Origin: Polydactylus sextarius
Lineage: Eukaryota > Chordata > Actinopteri > Polynemidae
Assembly: GCA_016801845.1 (NCBI GenBank)
Contig: CM028924.1
Location: forward strand, 6,408,501-6,472,500
DNA length: 64,000 nt
Direction of reading: 5' to 3'
Shown here: positions 12,695-27,900 of the stretch, piece by piece
Layout of the letters: each line of letters starts with the position of its first letter
How positions within the stretch are numbered: the first letter of the stretch is position 1
Translations under genes and position numbers: made by a program
Notes under the pieces: model-generated
The model's input: the letters and a program-made list of their open reading frames with translations, nothing else
Told to the model about the DNA's origin: nothing
The model's database searches: none

Positions 12695-15600
12695 CTCAAA
12701 GTGTCTTGGAATCGGGATAAGAGAGTCGGAAGGTGTTGGTTCTCCTACAGAAGGGGTGGACCATCCCTTTGGGTTGGGGCTGAGTTCCTGCCCCGAAAGA
12801 GTTTTCACAGGGTATACCGCTGTTAAGGGTATTGGGGGGAGTTGGAGCCAATCCCAGCTGACGGTGTATCCCACATACAGATAATACAGACAAGCTCACA
12901 CTCACACCTAAGGATAATTTAGAGTCATCAATTACCCTGCATGGGTTTGGACTGTGGGAGGAAGTCTGACTGGAAATCTGGAGACAACCCACACATATAC
13001 ATGGAGAACATGGAAACTCTATATATAGAAACAAAAAGTTCTTTGTTCAGTTCACCTTGTAATTTAAAACTTCTGGAAGTATTTAAAAACAAAGTTTGCC
13101 TGTTTGCTACCTTAAAAGATGTGGAACCCACCACTCAATGAAAATTAAGGAAAATTAGATTTGTCCTCATGTATAAATACTGACCTTTAAATATACATCC
13201 TCACACCACTTGTTACTGAGAAGTGGAAAATCTGATAATGTGTTATAAAGTAATAGATCACTGCCAAACACTGGTAACTGGTAGCTGGTAGGAGATTGGT
13301 TTTCACTCTGAATTGTTAGGCAAGTAAAATCCTTTAATGTTAATACACATACACTACTTTCAGATGAAGAATACTACATTTTGATTGGTCAGAGATTGGG
13401 TATTACCTTCAGTTAACCTTAGTCTCTGCTTTGAATCAATTACTACAACTTGTTTTTGCTCAACCAGCTTCAATTTACTGTTGATTCATTTACATAAGAC
13501 AATAATAGATTCGCTGACAAGACATCATTAACATATGTAGTTTTAAATTACCAACTTTGTCCTGTTTTCTGGTGTAGACAATCTCCTATAATCCACTGCT
13601 GTCCTCATGAAAATAACATGCTGCTGAGGCAAACCAAATTTAATTAGCTCTGTGAGTTTGGGTTTTTTTTAGCAGGCAGCTCATTGTGGATTATTCCCCT
13701 TTACTCCGAGAGATTACTGTCATTACTTTTCTTCAAAGATGCCTCGAGGAAAACGCCGCTCATCTCACTGCGTCTCCCACACGTCAGTAGAGAGCTGCCG
13801 TAGTTTCAGATGACCTCTGCACACAAATCATCCTCAGCTAACAAGTGACGATAACAATTACATAAACAAGCTACTCAAGTAAATCGGCCACACCTGTAGC
13901 ACATGTTGATTCACTGATGGCGCAGACGATCGAGGACATTCATTCATTTATTCACCACCCTCCACCACACCTCATGCTTTCCTTTCTTTTTTCTTGTCAA
14001 TTAAATTCACTTTGCAAGTGTTTTGTTGGCAGGACCTCAGGGCTCTGTTACCAAGGCGCTTTTGATTTAATATCTGTCATGCGTAGGGAAAATCTCAAAA
14101 ATGGGAAAACAACAACAACAACAACAACATGCCTTGAGGTTCGCATGGAGCCTCGCAGTAGGGGCGAGGGGGGCATTTGTCCCTGCAGGGCAAACTAGAT
14201 GTGTGCTCCCAGTGGGGGCATGAGGACACACCAGCACTCTAACGTCTGGGGGAGAAGACACAGCTTGAATGCATAAATGAATGATCCATTTTCTCAGCTC
14301 CCGCTCGACATTTTCCTCACCCCTCTGCTGCCTCACTGCTGTGAGCCACTCTGGATCGGAGGGAGCTGTTCTTTAACTGCTGGGCCCTCTTGACTCCTCG
14401 CCATTCGCTCTCCATCACTGTCGGTCTCTTGTTTTCTCGCTAACTTTTTTGACTCTTAAGGGGTTTAGAGGGCAAATGGAAAACAGAAACTTTGGGCACA
14501 GATGGAAGAAGATTACAGTCAGGCACAGCAGATGTCACTTTACTATAGTCTCACATTAAAATAACTTCTGGAAGTATAAATAAGATGTTTCTCATCTTGC
14601 ACATGAAGAGATGATGGAACTAAAATGTCTTTGGTTTCATATGACCAGTGGCAGCTGGTCATATGATAATTTAATCCAAACTAAACTTGTGATGCTTTGA
14701 TTGACCTGTCTGTTTTTCTTGTGTCCTCTGGCCTCAGGGTTCTCCATAACTACATGCTGTGGCGCATCGTGGCAGCTCTCAGCGAACACCTGTCCACCGC
14801 CTTCCGTAGCACCATCCATGAGTTTTCTCGGGAGATAGATGGCACCGAGCAGCAGCTGGAGCTGGGCAGGCTCTGCCTCACGCAGGCAAATAAGCACTTC
14901 GGCATGGCACTGGGAGCCCTGTTCGTCCAGCAGCACTTCTCCTCACAGAGCAAGGCCAAGGTACAGGAGAGGATGGATGGATTTTCTTCATATTTATTTA
15001 ATGATTTAATGTAGACAGTAATCAAACAAGAATGCAGCAGATCCCTGATATTTTGAACCACTCTGATTGCTCAATTTTTATTTTTTTGTTTTAATCAAGA
15101 AGCAAATTATTTCCTGTTCCATTTAGTTATTTGAAACTAGCAAATTCAAACCCAGCTGAGTTCAAAACTTTGCTCAAATCCAACCCAGTTCTTAGTCACA
15201 GTCTTCTGGGTTCAGGCAGGGACGTTGCACTTTAATTGCATATAGCTCCATTAGCTGCACTGATGCAAATAAACCAGCTTCCTGAGGTTGGAACCATTGT
15301 TTTGTTAAACAATTTAAAAGCTACACAGACAGAGGCTGTGCTGAGCAGATATTTCAGACATTTCAGATTTTACAAAGGGAATGAACTGTGTGTCAGACTC
15401 TACCTGCCAGATGTATCATTACTTATTTAAGGTGAAGGTGTTTGTGACACTACTTAGACTAAAACTTGCAGCAATGAGCAGTCCACCTGCAGTCCCAACT
15501 GGATACATACAAAAATACCTGTAGGCTCTTCCCTCTGAGTTTTTTATTGGCTGCTGAACTGGAGTCTAAAATTCCACCTATGCCAATCACAGCTGTCTCT

Positions 15601-18600
15601 GTTCTCCACTACCTGATTTTTTGTTTCTGTGTTGCTTTCTGCCCATAGGTCATTTCTAACCCCCCCACCTCTGCAACTTGGCCCCCTTGTCTTTCACCTT
15701 AATCCCCCCCATATGTATTCTTATCTAGCTTCATGTCCACTCTAGGACATGGGGATATGGTTCCCAATGGGGTTTCTAACCTTTGTTAACCTCATACTCT
15801 TTCTTTAAGCTTTCTATCATCTCCTTTCACCTTCTCCTTCTTCTTCGTCTTATACTCCCTCTGTCCACGCTGCATGCTTCATCTTACTTTGAGCTTTTCT
15901 TTATTCTTCTTTCCTTACAAACTTTCTCTGCCAAATTTCAGGACTATAAAGCATAAAGTCTGACACAACTGGATAAGTTCTGGACACTAATTACTTTCTA
16001 TGTACTGTACCTTAATTGAAATTTAAGTTCCTAAGTTCCTAATGTTCTGTTTAAGATTCTGCTAAGATACTAGGTATAACTTTCATGCTTCAAGCTACAG
16101 GAGCCTTTCTGTTTAATAAAAGAACAGAAAGAGAGAGATTTTTTAGGGTCAAGCCCACATTGTGGCAGCTTTCTGCCTGATGAAGTGAATGTTAATCCTG
16201 TAAGCATCCTAACATCAGTCACACCATCTTTGTATGTATTATGGACTATCTACTGTGGGCAGGATAAAGAAGTTCACGTTGCGGTTTTTGCATTTTGCGT
16301 ATTGTCCACATCCACATGGATCATTTCACACCGCTCATAGACATCAGCCTGTAAAGTCTCGACATGTCCACACAGGTGGGAGACCTCATTATCAAAATGA
16401 GAGTGATAGCAGACCTGGAGGTGGAGGTGGCGATGTGAGTAGCCTTGACTGACTCACTGGCGCTGCTTACCTCAGCATGACCAGGAATTAATGAGTCTGA
16501 GGGGCAGAGACTGTGAGACACAGGGGGACAGAGCAGGGAAGACAAGGTCTGTTCACAAAGAAGGGACACAAGTAGCGTCCACCAGTGTAATTAATTAAAA
16601 GCGGATGTTCCTCTGACTTATGATCAGAGTAGGGAATTGATAATTAAGAATTCTTCAAACAGCCAAATAAATCCAGTTCCAACATTTTTTAAAATGATTG
16701 TTGTGGTGGCAGCTACAGCATGGTTAATTTTAGGAAGTAGATCCCAGCCAAGAAACGGTCATTTAGTTTGCTGTTGTGTGGGGTTCGGCAACAGCAAGGT
16801 CATTATTAATGGAATCTCCCCCCATTAAAGTCAGGTGCTCTACATCCATCCACCATATCCACAACCTCACCCTGAGTTCTGCTACACAATTTAATCAATA
16901 ACAGTTGGCACCGTGAGAATCATGTATATGTAAATATCAGTGATGTCCTGTGTCTCTGATGCATCAAAATCTAAAAAGACGCAGTAAACCCTCTGTCCAT
17001 GGATCGTAATATTCCACGGACTCACTGCATTTTTCCCCATGAAGACTGGAACCGGTGTTTAAAATCACAGTAAGCAGCTTCCAGGCAAAGAGCACAGTTT
17101 TCAACGTCTGCACATATCCTCAGTGCAGACGAGATCCGTTGTGCACGGTCTCACGGACATGCTAGATTAGCTGCTACCGCAAGTACGAGCCGAGTCTCCA
17201 TGGATGAAGAACTTCACAGTAGTAAATAAAGTCACGTTTGCACCGTTCGGTGCCATGTTCACTCATGTTGATGATGTTTTAACGTCTGGGGGACGCATTG
17301 TAATGGAATCATGAAAAAAGAAAAATCCTTTGACTGAAACATCAGGATGATATTCTGTTTTTTTTCTCCAGTGAGCAAAGGAAACAGTAGTATAAAGGAA
17401 AATATGAAAATGGCACAGAAGAAAAAGATTAAACCTACCGCTGCCACCAAACATTATAGTTCTATTTTTCTGTTATTTTTCTACCTCTGTACCTCCATGA
17501 CTACAATACACCACAAACACAACTCCACCATTTTATTTTATTTTTTTAATTTCTAAACATTTACGTTCACATTTGCTCGTTTTACCTTATTTGCAGTGAT
17601 GAGAATGTTTTAGTTCAGCAGTCTTATAATTTATATGTACGTAACTGTTGCTACTCACATCATTTGTTTGTAGTTTGTTTTAGTGCTTTTCATATTTCTG
17701 CAGAAAGAAATCATTTTATATGAATATGGATTTTATTTGCTGTTGTTTTATAATAAACTTTTCAGATTTTGAATTTTATGTAACACGGATATAAACATTT
17801 TTACCGGGAATGTCCTATTGAACGTTTAGTTCGTTTAATTTCTTAATCTTGGTGAGTAAAATATTCTTGTTCTGTTGGCAGATACATTTGCTTATTTTAT
17901 TTTCATATTTACCATACTTTATATTTTTTCTTTCTTTCTTTTTTGTGTTTTATTTTTAAATCTGTTTCTCGTCTCTTCTCGAGACTCGTGGTTGGAGGGT
18001 GTCTTACCTCAGCTGCTATTAGCATAACATCTAAATCTCCAACTGCAGTGGACTTCCAGTATGTCATGGATATTTTATGGGAGATTGGTTTTGACAAGGG
18101 AAAAGAATGGAGAGAATAAAAATTACAATGTCTCTGATTCTGCTACATCGATTTTTTAAATATTTTTGAAACCGTCTATCACGAGTCAGACAGTGTTATA
18201 GCTGTACCAATCTAAACTTTTAATTAAAGGTACAGAGGACAAGAAGGATTGTGCTTCACTCACTCTTACTACATAGAAAACAGATGTGACAGGTTGGATG
18301 TGGTGTGATTTGTGGTTTAGATGTCAGTGCATGATGATTTTAGTCTGAGATGTCACATCTTTATAACCGGCAGCGGCCCACGTTGGCAGAAAAAGTCAAG
18401 ATATAATAATGAAGAAATTTTGTTCTAATGTCCTGCAAATATTGCTCCAACCTTCTGTGATCTCCCTCCAGGTACAGGAGCTGGTGGAGGACATAAAGCA
18501 CTCCCTGGACCTCCGTCTGCAAGAGCTGGACTGGATGGATGAAGCCACTAAGGAGGCTGCAAGAGCAAAGGTTCAGATCCTAGCTTCAGCTTCTGCACCA

Positions 18601-18923
18601 GGGACACAGCTCCCTGCTGTGTCTGATTAGTATTTGAAAAGGATTTAATTATTTCTTTGCAATTCTTTTCTTTAGTGGGACAGGGGGTTTTGATTGATTT
18701 GCTTGGTTAGATGGAAGTATGTGATAGAATACATCAAGGGTTTGACATTGAGAGGAGACGATCGCCTAATCCGGATCTCTCTGTGGTGCTGATTTAGGGT
18801 CTGCACTGCAAGATATCCCCTCTAATACTTTTACAATCTAAAGTTATAATCCTTTTAGAGGGCCATGCTGAATATAAAGAGCTTCCCTGTAATCCTATTA
18901 CTTTGGGTTTGCTTGATTAGTTG

Positions 18924-18963
<40 letters not shown>

Positions 18964-21900
18964 GAAAGTGAATGTGAGGTGATGTCAGACCAAATTCCTC
19001 CTCTTCTTTCTCCCTCCTTCCTTCATCTTCTCTTCCTCCTCCTCCCTCGCAGCTGAAGCACATGATGGTGATGACAGGATACCCCGACTTCCTGCTCAAA
19101 CCTGAGCTCATAGATCGAGAATATGGGGTGAGTCATGAGCTTCTTATTTCGCTCTGCACTGTCCAATCATCCTCACCATTCACCAGCACCCACACATCAT
19201 ATATACCAATCCCATTCCCAGCATCCCCTTCTCTCTCTCTCTCTCTCTTCATGTCTATCTCCAGAATCGTTTTCAAGCGTTTCAGTGCTGGTAGATTGTA
19301 TTCAGGTGAAGCCAAAATACATCATGCACAGGACTAAATGAAGCCAAAATGCCATGATGAGACTGTAGTAAAATAAATAATACACTTTATTGTGAGTGAG
19401 CACATGTAAAACCAGCTCAGCTGTCGGGGCAGCTGCGTAAACGGAGACGTCTCTGGGGGACAACGGGATGATGTTTTTGCTTAAATTTGGAAATGATGGA
19501 AAGAAAGGAAGTGTAAACTGACTGAAGTGACGGAGCACGTCATGAAAGGGATGAGCATGCGCCTCAGACGTGATGCTGCAGTTTTACTCGTCACAGAGCT
19601 CTCTTCATTTATGAAGCACTTTATTTCTAATTGATGCCACATTTTTTTTTTAATTTATTTAATTGCTGCAGTTACAGCGGCACTTAACTTTGCAGACTTG
19701 CTCGAGTTCGTGCAATCAACAAACAAAAAATTATGACTCAGTGTTTTAGTTAAAGTCCTCAGCGGTACATGACACAAATACAACCAGCTGAAAGACTGAC
19801 ACAGAGATATAACCCTGTGAGAAGAAGTAATCTGGGTAATGAGGGATTTTATTCAAATTAAAATGATGACAGAAACAATGTTTCTGACTTAAACTAAAGT
19901 CACAGGATCGTCTCCACAGATTTGACCATCATTAACATTAAGTTTTAAAGAAAATGTTTCCATCTGTTCAAAGAGAATCTGAGGGATGTTTACCAAAAAA
20001 GATTAGTATAATGTTTTTTGCAGCACCCCAGAAGAGCAACATCCTGGAAACATTAATAAACCTGTTGCTTTTTCTGAAACTTCCTCTAAACATTTCTACC
20101 TGGGTCATGTTTGGTCCTAACAAAGATGCTGAGTGTGTTTACTTCTTCCTAAAATATTTACAAAGACATTTTTTTATATAAATGATAAAAAACCATATAC
20201 ACTGTACATCTGTGTTTGTTTCTGCCTGGATATGACTGAGTGTGTCCTCGGGTGAGTGCTCACGATAAGAAGCGAAACAGGGAGCCGCTCACATCCCTGT
20301 AGAGAAAACAGTGCAGTGAAACAATCAGTGGATGTGTAGCATTTGTATCACACGGGTTTCATTAAACCTGGCTCGACACAGAAACTAGAGGTGCTGCAGC
20401 TACACAGCTGCATTAGATCTGGTGTAGAAACTGTTCTAGAACTGTCAGTGTTTGATCATTACCTCAAAGGAACATTTTTGAAAATGTTATGTCACCAAGT
20501 CTCATGTCTGCACCTTATGACTGATGAAACTACCTTCAGTAGATGTTAGCTTAGCATCAAGACTGGAAAGAGTTCACAGGTAACAAGGTGATCACTAATT
20601 AACACATTCTAATTTGGTTTATGTGTGAATGCAACCAGCGACGTATATGAAATATTCTTTTATTTTTAGCTTTCTGTAATGTTGTATATACGTATGTTAG
20701 GTGTTAAACTTCTCAGAGACTGTTGTGGAGACAGCGAGTAGGCTGTGGAGGTTCTGGCAGCAATTCGGCTTCGTCTCCATCTGCTGCTACACGTTCAGCG
20801 GAGGCTGCTGTGTTGACGTGTATTTTTGTCTCAGACTGACAGAAGCACATCTGGCCCCTGTGAGACTGAGCAAGCACAAAAGCAAACAAGAGAGATTATG
20901 TGTTTACTGTCAGATTGAGGGATGGAGATGATATAAAAGCAAGTTACATTCAATTCCTGTGGCAAGTGAACAAAAAAATATTGCTTTTCTATCTGTGTCC
21001 AATAAACCACCGCTGCAGCATTTTAATGTTTGGACCCAGCATCATAACAGTGGAGCAGACCTCACACACTCACTGAATCATAAACGGGTCCAGTCACAGT
21101 CACCACACGTTATTTCTGTTATCAATGTAACAATTAATCTGAACGGTTCTGTGTGTTTAGTTTGATGTGGACGAGAAGACCTACTTCAAAAACATCCTCA
21201 ACAGCATCAAGTTCAACATCAAGCTCTCGGTGAAGAAGATCCACGAGGAAGTGGACAAGACAGCGTGAGTGACCCCCCTCCCATCACACGTGATACATTG
21301 GGTAGCCATCTTAGGTCCCCAGCACGCCACACGCCACAGTTCAAGGTTAATACACATGAGATCCGGTTTAAGCTGAGATTCCCACCGGACGCCGCAGTGT
21401 TTGACATGCTTAACATGTGTCCCCATGAATCCCCCTTATAGTCTGACATATTTGTTGATGTGCCTGTAAATTAAAGCGACAGATACCACATCGACGTACA
21501 CAGCTGGAGAAAATCCATTTGATTTACTTATCTGCAGCAGCCAGGCAGCAGAGAAAGTGCTGTGGGACATGTGGTTCATTTTTCTAAAGCAGGAGCCCGT
21601 GCGTCTGGATCGAGTGCCTCTCCTCTATGACAACACATTACAGTCACATTAGTATTCCAAGGTGCTCAAAACAACTGTAATCATTAGCCCACACTCAGTG
21701 CCCCCAAGAGTTAAATCACACACTCCTCCTTTATCACCAAAAAGTGAACCTCTCATCACTCACTCTGTCATGCCGCTGAAAAAATAAAGAAAGAAAAGAA
21801 TCGCTCCTGCTCCTCCTCCCTTCTTTTTTTTTTTTTTTTTTGTCTCAGCTCCATCTCTCCACTGTCCATACCGAACCATCAGTCTTTCGCTCCAACAACA

Positions 21901-24900
21901 AGGGCATCTCACACTTTCAGAGTTAGTTATTTGGGAGGATTTTGTGCCAATCGATTAGTCTGGCTTTAAGTGGATTACCATAAAGGAACTGTCCGCAGTT
22001 TTATATGCAGAGAGGAAGTTTGGTCGTGGGACCACACACACTGAGCACTTCTCACCAGGGGGTGGGAGGTGGAGAGAGACGCTGAAGCAGTCTGACAGAT
22101 AGAGGTGTGTGTTTATGTGTGTGTGTCAAGCAGGTGGTGATCCAGACAGAGGGATTCATCTTTAATACTCTGTTTGTTTGTCATTGTTTTTCTCCTCAGG
22201 TGGCTTCTCCCCCCTCAAGCCCTTAATGCCTACTACCTCCCTAACAAGAACCAAATGGGTGAGTGCACGTGTCTCCCATTGTCCATCTTGATATTTCTGT
22301 TCTCACTGTCAACCTCGTACACATACACAGCACTTCCAATCTGTTTCACGACACGGACCACCATTAGTTACACACAATTACACCATGTTGCTGCCTGTTC
22401 TGTTTTCCACGAGTCAAACGTGACGGCCGCTCTGGTAAAAGAAAAAAAAAAAGTCCACTTCCTTCATATCACTTTCCCTCTCATCAGTCACTTTCTACTT
22501 CGATCTTCACCTCACACGCTTAATACCCCCCTGGAGGAATAACAAGCAGTAACACCTTCCTGCGTTTTAACAAATCCAGCCTTGTGACGTCCCCTCCTCA
22601 TCCTCATCCTCATCCTCTCCCAGGCTTGGCCCGCTGTCTGTGTCTGCCTGTCTGACTGCTGGATTAAATCTCTCACAGAAAAATCAATGACGTGCTCACG
22701 AGCTGATGCTGGAGGACAAACACAGTCATCAGTGCAACTTCAGTCTTTTTTTTTTCTTTTTTTTAAAACTACACACATTACTCTTCTAGTTTAACCCAGC
22801 GCTCAGCTCTTCATCTTCATACTCTCTTTTTTTTCTTTAATTAAATGAATATTACCCACTTAAGCTGTAATTCCAGTTCACATCTGAAAGAGACAAGGAC
22901 CGGCATTTTATTAAAATGTCACATATAGTATGTAATAGATTTTTCTCTTCTCAGGTGGAGCCGATGCAGGGTCAGTTTTTTTGTTTCATCTTGACTCTCT
23001 ACACTGCAGCTATCACTGTTGATTATTTTTTTATTGTTGATTCGTCTAAAAAGAGAAACCTTAAAATGTGCGATGTCTCACCTCAGTGTGCTGGTTTGCT
23101 AACATTTACTAATTATACCGAAGCTGATGGACTGTAGTTACTTATACCCATATTCTCATAAACAAAACACCTATAATCTGGTGATGGTGGGTGTCACAAG
23201 TCAAAACTGTCTCACAAAGATTTTAATTGCCAATAATGTAAAACAAAGTGGGAAATACTCACATTAGAAGCAGGGAATGAATAGATGTATTTTGCTACTT
23301 CATCAAGCTACTTCATGAAACTTAAACTTAAAGTCCCCAAAGCATAATTAAACATTAAATATTCATGACTAAGTAAGCAACAAAGTTAAAGTTAAAGCAA
23401 AACCTTGTCAGGAGGAGTGTCAGACTGATACAACAGTCATATAATAAACATTCTCTATGGCCATAAAACTCTGAACGCTATCTGTGCAACCTACGTGTAA
23501 TATTAATGTTGAACCAGAGTGACCCTCATTAAAGTACAAACCATCATCAAGACCAAACCCTCCTACACATGTCTGTGGAGCTCTTATTATAGAAAAATAA
23601 AAAACGAAGAGGAAGTTGTTTGACTTTTTGTATGTCTTGTGTATGTAGACAGGATGTAAATTTTCTTCTTAAGTGTAGCTTCATTTATTTACTGTCTCGC
23701 TGTTGTTGAGACAGAACACACTGAAAATGTCCAAAAATAAATGTCTTGTCCCTTTGGTCTTGTCCCTTTTGATGAGTCCCTTTGGTCCCTTTCACTGGAT
23801 CTGCATCAAAAAGTACCAGGTTCTTCTTTGTCCCAAATCTCCAGTAATTTTGGTGCAAATTGCGTAATACTGCAACAAAAAATATGCTAAATGCATGCAA
23901 TACTGCACATGAACCTGTAATAGTCAGAGACTCTGTTGCTTCATCAAGACTCTGTGAGAGTGTGAGCAGTGCTGATTGACTGTGAGTCTGGCAAAGAACA
24001 CAATAGTTCTCGTCGGATCATGATTCAAGTATCAGTGCTCTGACAGTGTCAGGGCGATGACATTTACAGGCTGAGTAGAGACTGTTGTCCAAAGCAGCTC
24101 CACAGTGTGTATGTACAGAGGATCTGAACATTCGCACTCTCCTCATGCTGTTTTTTTTTTTTTTTTTTTTTTTTTTATCTCTCCTCCAGTCTTTCCCGCT
24201 GGCATCCTTCAGCCTACTCTCTACAACCCTGAGTTCCCACAGTAAGTATCCGTCTTCCCGTTCACGTCTTTTCCTGCTGTCGTCATCCACAGGGAGACGG
24301 CATCTCTGCCGTTGCACAAACAAAGGCTTGTTAAAGGCTGCGTTAGCCTGGTGAGCCGCTGCTTCCCCGAAGTCCCAACACATCTGATTAAACCAATTTA
24401 ACCACCCACCAAGAGCTCAATTACTGGACAAGGTCCTGCTAATGGAACAGGTGTCATTGAGAGGTCGCCTCCCTAAATTTCAGTCCATTGAGTAATTTGA
24501 TGATGCATGAAAGTAGAGGACAGCCTCCCACTCTGTCTCTATCTCTGCTGTTTATCTCAGCTGTTCCCATGTCTGACTCGCAATGAAGTTGTTTTTGATG
24601 AAGTATAACCACAGCGACACCGTTCATACATAGTTATATATTTAAATCAGAAGGGGAAATATTTTTGCATTTAAGAAGCTTGTTGGGATTTTAACCCAGA
24701 TCTGACAGATGAAGGTTCACAGACGCTGACAGACACTTTTCACGATGAAGTACAGGATTTTCAACAATGAGTCATCTTGATGCCAAAAAGGAACCAAGAA
24801 TTATTTTTTGGTGACAGCCTATAAGATATTATACAATCCGATACGACCACTCAATTGTGTATTCAATCTTTACTAGACAGTAATGTTCGGTTTTGGCTGA

Positions 24901-27900
24901 CACATGTCAGAGATAAATTGATTTAACTTTGTGTGTCACTTAAGTTGTTGTTTGGGTTAACAGGCTCTGATTGACAAAGCAGCTTTAACCTACGCAGATT
25001 AACTCTCTGTTATCTGGCTACACTAGACCTGATGTCCAATCTGGCTAAGCAGACACATTAAGCACTTTCAACTGTTTGTTTTTTCTTTAGGAAATTCAGG
25101 TCTATTTTTTTAAGTTAAGACCAGAGTAATCAAGTCTGGTCTAAAAGAGACCACCATGTCTCAGACTGGTTTCCATATTTTGATAAATCCTCCAGATTTT
25201 TCCTGTAGGACTTTTCACAGCATCTGAATTTATTGGCCACAAAATGCACCCATATCCATTTCAGTAGTTCTTGCTTCAAGTGTAACAGGGTCTGGTAGGA
25301 CCAGAGGATTGTGAAGGCTCATGTTAGCAAAGTAAAGATATACATTTGTCATATGTAATATTATAATGCTTATTTGTGAAGAGAACAGCATTGATTATCT
25401 GAATACAGCAGCGGGATATGTCAGGCAGGAAGTCAACATTTTATCCTCAAAGTTGATGTGCAGAGTGAAGATATGAGCGGTTCAGAGGATCTTCAACACT
25501 GCAACTGTGAGGGATGTTCTCACGCCACAGTGGTCAGAACCAAATGTGTCCAAGGAAGGTCAGCCAAGATTCTCTGCTGCGCGCGTTGAGTGGTCCGATA
25601 CAACAGAAGAGCTGTGGCTCAGACTCTTTCAAAATGTCATAGCTGTTCTGAAAGAAATTTGTCACAACACACAATTTGTTGGGTACAGAGCTATGTAGCA
25701 GCAGACCAGTCAGTGAATCCATGCTGACCCCTGTCCTCTGTCCCACAATGGACATGTCCATTGTCCACCAAGTTCACCCCTGCATGGATACAGTGTTCCC
25801 TAATGACAGTGGCTTCTTTCAGAAGGAAAATGATCCTGCCAGACTGCAGAAATTGTTCAGAATGGTTTGAAAAACATAGCAATGAGTTCAAGTTGTTGAA
25901 TTAACTCCAACTTTCCCAGATCCAATCCAATCGATTAACTGTGGGATGAACTAGACAAATACAGTCCGTGGAGCCCCACCTCACAAATTACAGGACATCT
26001 GCTGTTAACATCTTGATGCCAGAAACCACCACCTTCAGCACCTTCAGAGGTCTGATGGTCCAGGTCTCAATAGATCAGGGCTGTTCTGGCAGCAAAAGGG
26101 GACAACAACAATATTAGGCAAGTGGTTGTAATGTTATGGCTGATCAGTAACTGTATACTGAGTCTCCTCTCTTTGTCTCACTCTTAGTCAGGTTGTTAAT
26201 GATGATATCTTTAAAGCAGCCTGCTCAGAATAATCTTTTGGGAAATGAAGGGAAATTAAATGTACCATTATCCTGTAATTACGACTGAAGATATAGTTTC
26301 ACTTTAAAAGATCATGTAGTTTCACATGTTTTAGCACATAAGTTATAAACAGGCCTACAATAAATGATTTACACCTGCATGTCATTTATATTACTACAAT
26401 CTGTTTATTTAAATGTGCTATAGGTTGACTTGTAAAGTGATGCAGTGCACCACCGAGGGATATCTAGGCAAACTGTTACATTTCCACTCAACAATGCCCT
26501 TTATTAACCAAAGCTATTCACTGAGGAGCAAACCTTGCCGCCTGTACTGAGGGTTACTGTAAGTCAATATGTACAAACACACACACACACACACACACAC
26601 GCACGTGTACGAGATAATTAGACAGACAGACATTAGGCAGATAGTGTGTTCAACAGTAGCTTACACTTTTGTGTCTTCATTAGAGCTGATCACCACTACA
26701 GCACTACTTCATCCACCCACGACTGTGTATATTAATCAATATTAATTAATGACGGTAGTACAGTAGTGTGTATGTGTGCATGCATGCATGTGTGTGTGTG
26801 TACCTGTCTCTTTGAAGTTATTACTGCAGTAGCACTAACCTCCCATAAACTCTTGCTCTCTTACTCCCTCTCTCTCCCCCTCTCTCTCTCTCTCTCAAAC
26901 ACACACACACGCACACACACACACCTCCACTATCACATTGAGTATAATGAAGCTTCAATCAGCCAGTTAGTTTAGCAAGGGAGTCGCGCCCAGTGTGAGG
27001 CAGCGTATCGACTAGCTGTCAGAAAGTCATTTTCAGACGTAGCCATGTGAATAGCCCCGATCCTGCCCTCTCATCACTCTCCATATCTGCATGTGTGGCA
27101 AAGACAGCACTACCAGACCAGTGTGGGGGTCAAGGAGACGCAGACCACCCCACAGGTTTCAAGAAGCAGGAAACACATATCCCTTGAAACATATCTGCTG
27201 TTTTTTAATCAGGAAGATGCAGCATTTAAGAGTTGTTTATTCCATACCAATCTGAACCGCATGGAGTCCAAATTAGATCCCAAGAGCCACGTGTACAGTT
27301 TGTTATAGACTCTGCTGAGCAGAATTAGCAATGAGGATACTGGGACAAACCAAACTAATGTGATAAGATACTGTGGCTCTTAGTGGATGTAACAGACCTC
27401 ACTCTTGGATATGATAGTTAGTGAAGCCACACATCAGCATTACGATGATGAGCATTACGTCAAAAACATTCATTAACAAGTTTTAGAACACTTTTAGAAA
27501 CTTTCTTTCTACTGAGAATATGTGAAAAGATGTCAAAGATCAAACAGCACCCCTAGCAACCACTAATGAACTTATATTTGTATAATTTCCTGTCTACTGG
27601 AATATTCTGTTCTTCATATTTTGAAAAGAGAAAACACCCTTTATAATCAAAAAAAAAAAAAAAAAAACACAATGAGATTACTAAAGACGTCAGCTTGCTC
27701 AGCTTCTTTGTTTCGGTCTCTGATCCCTTTTGTTTTTTACGCCACCTCCTGGACCCGACAACAGTCCAGGGAGAGACTGCTGGTCTTTGTTCATTGGAGG
27801 CCATTGGAAGTTGCCTGTGTGTTGGTGTTGGTGTGACATTCTAATCCAATGTGATTATAAACATATTTTGCCCATAAAATTGATATTAACACAATGCACC

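Larger units (their letters stand above)
6836..14737 (+). other. Longest ecel1 intron (7.9 kb), rich in repeats
   Basis: It separates exons that join in phase to read ...NTSKR-VLHNYMLW. It contains microsatellites at 7031-7078, 7339-7390, 9900-9943, about 10892-10912, about 11036-11056, 11612-11668 and 12254-12309, the (TA)n at 12613-12692, two copies of a dispersed repeat, a LINE relic and two near-perfect palindromes. Each large item is listed separately. The rest shows no coding signal. Confidence 0.8.

Noticed and set aside
25507..25870. Small plus-strand frames as host genes
   Set aside because: They are fragments of the Tc1-like transposase relic.
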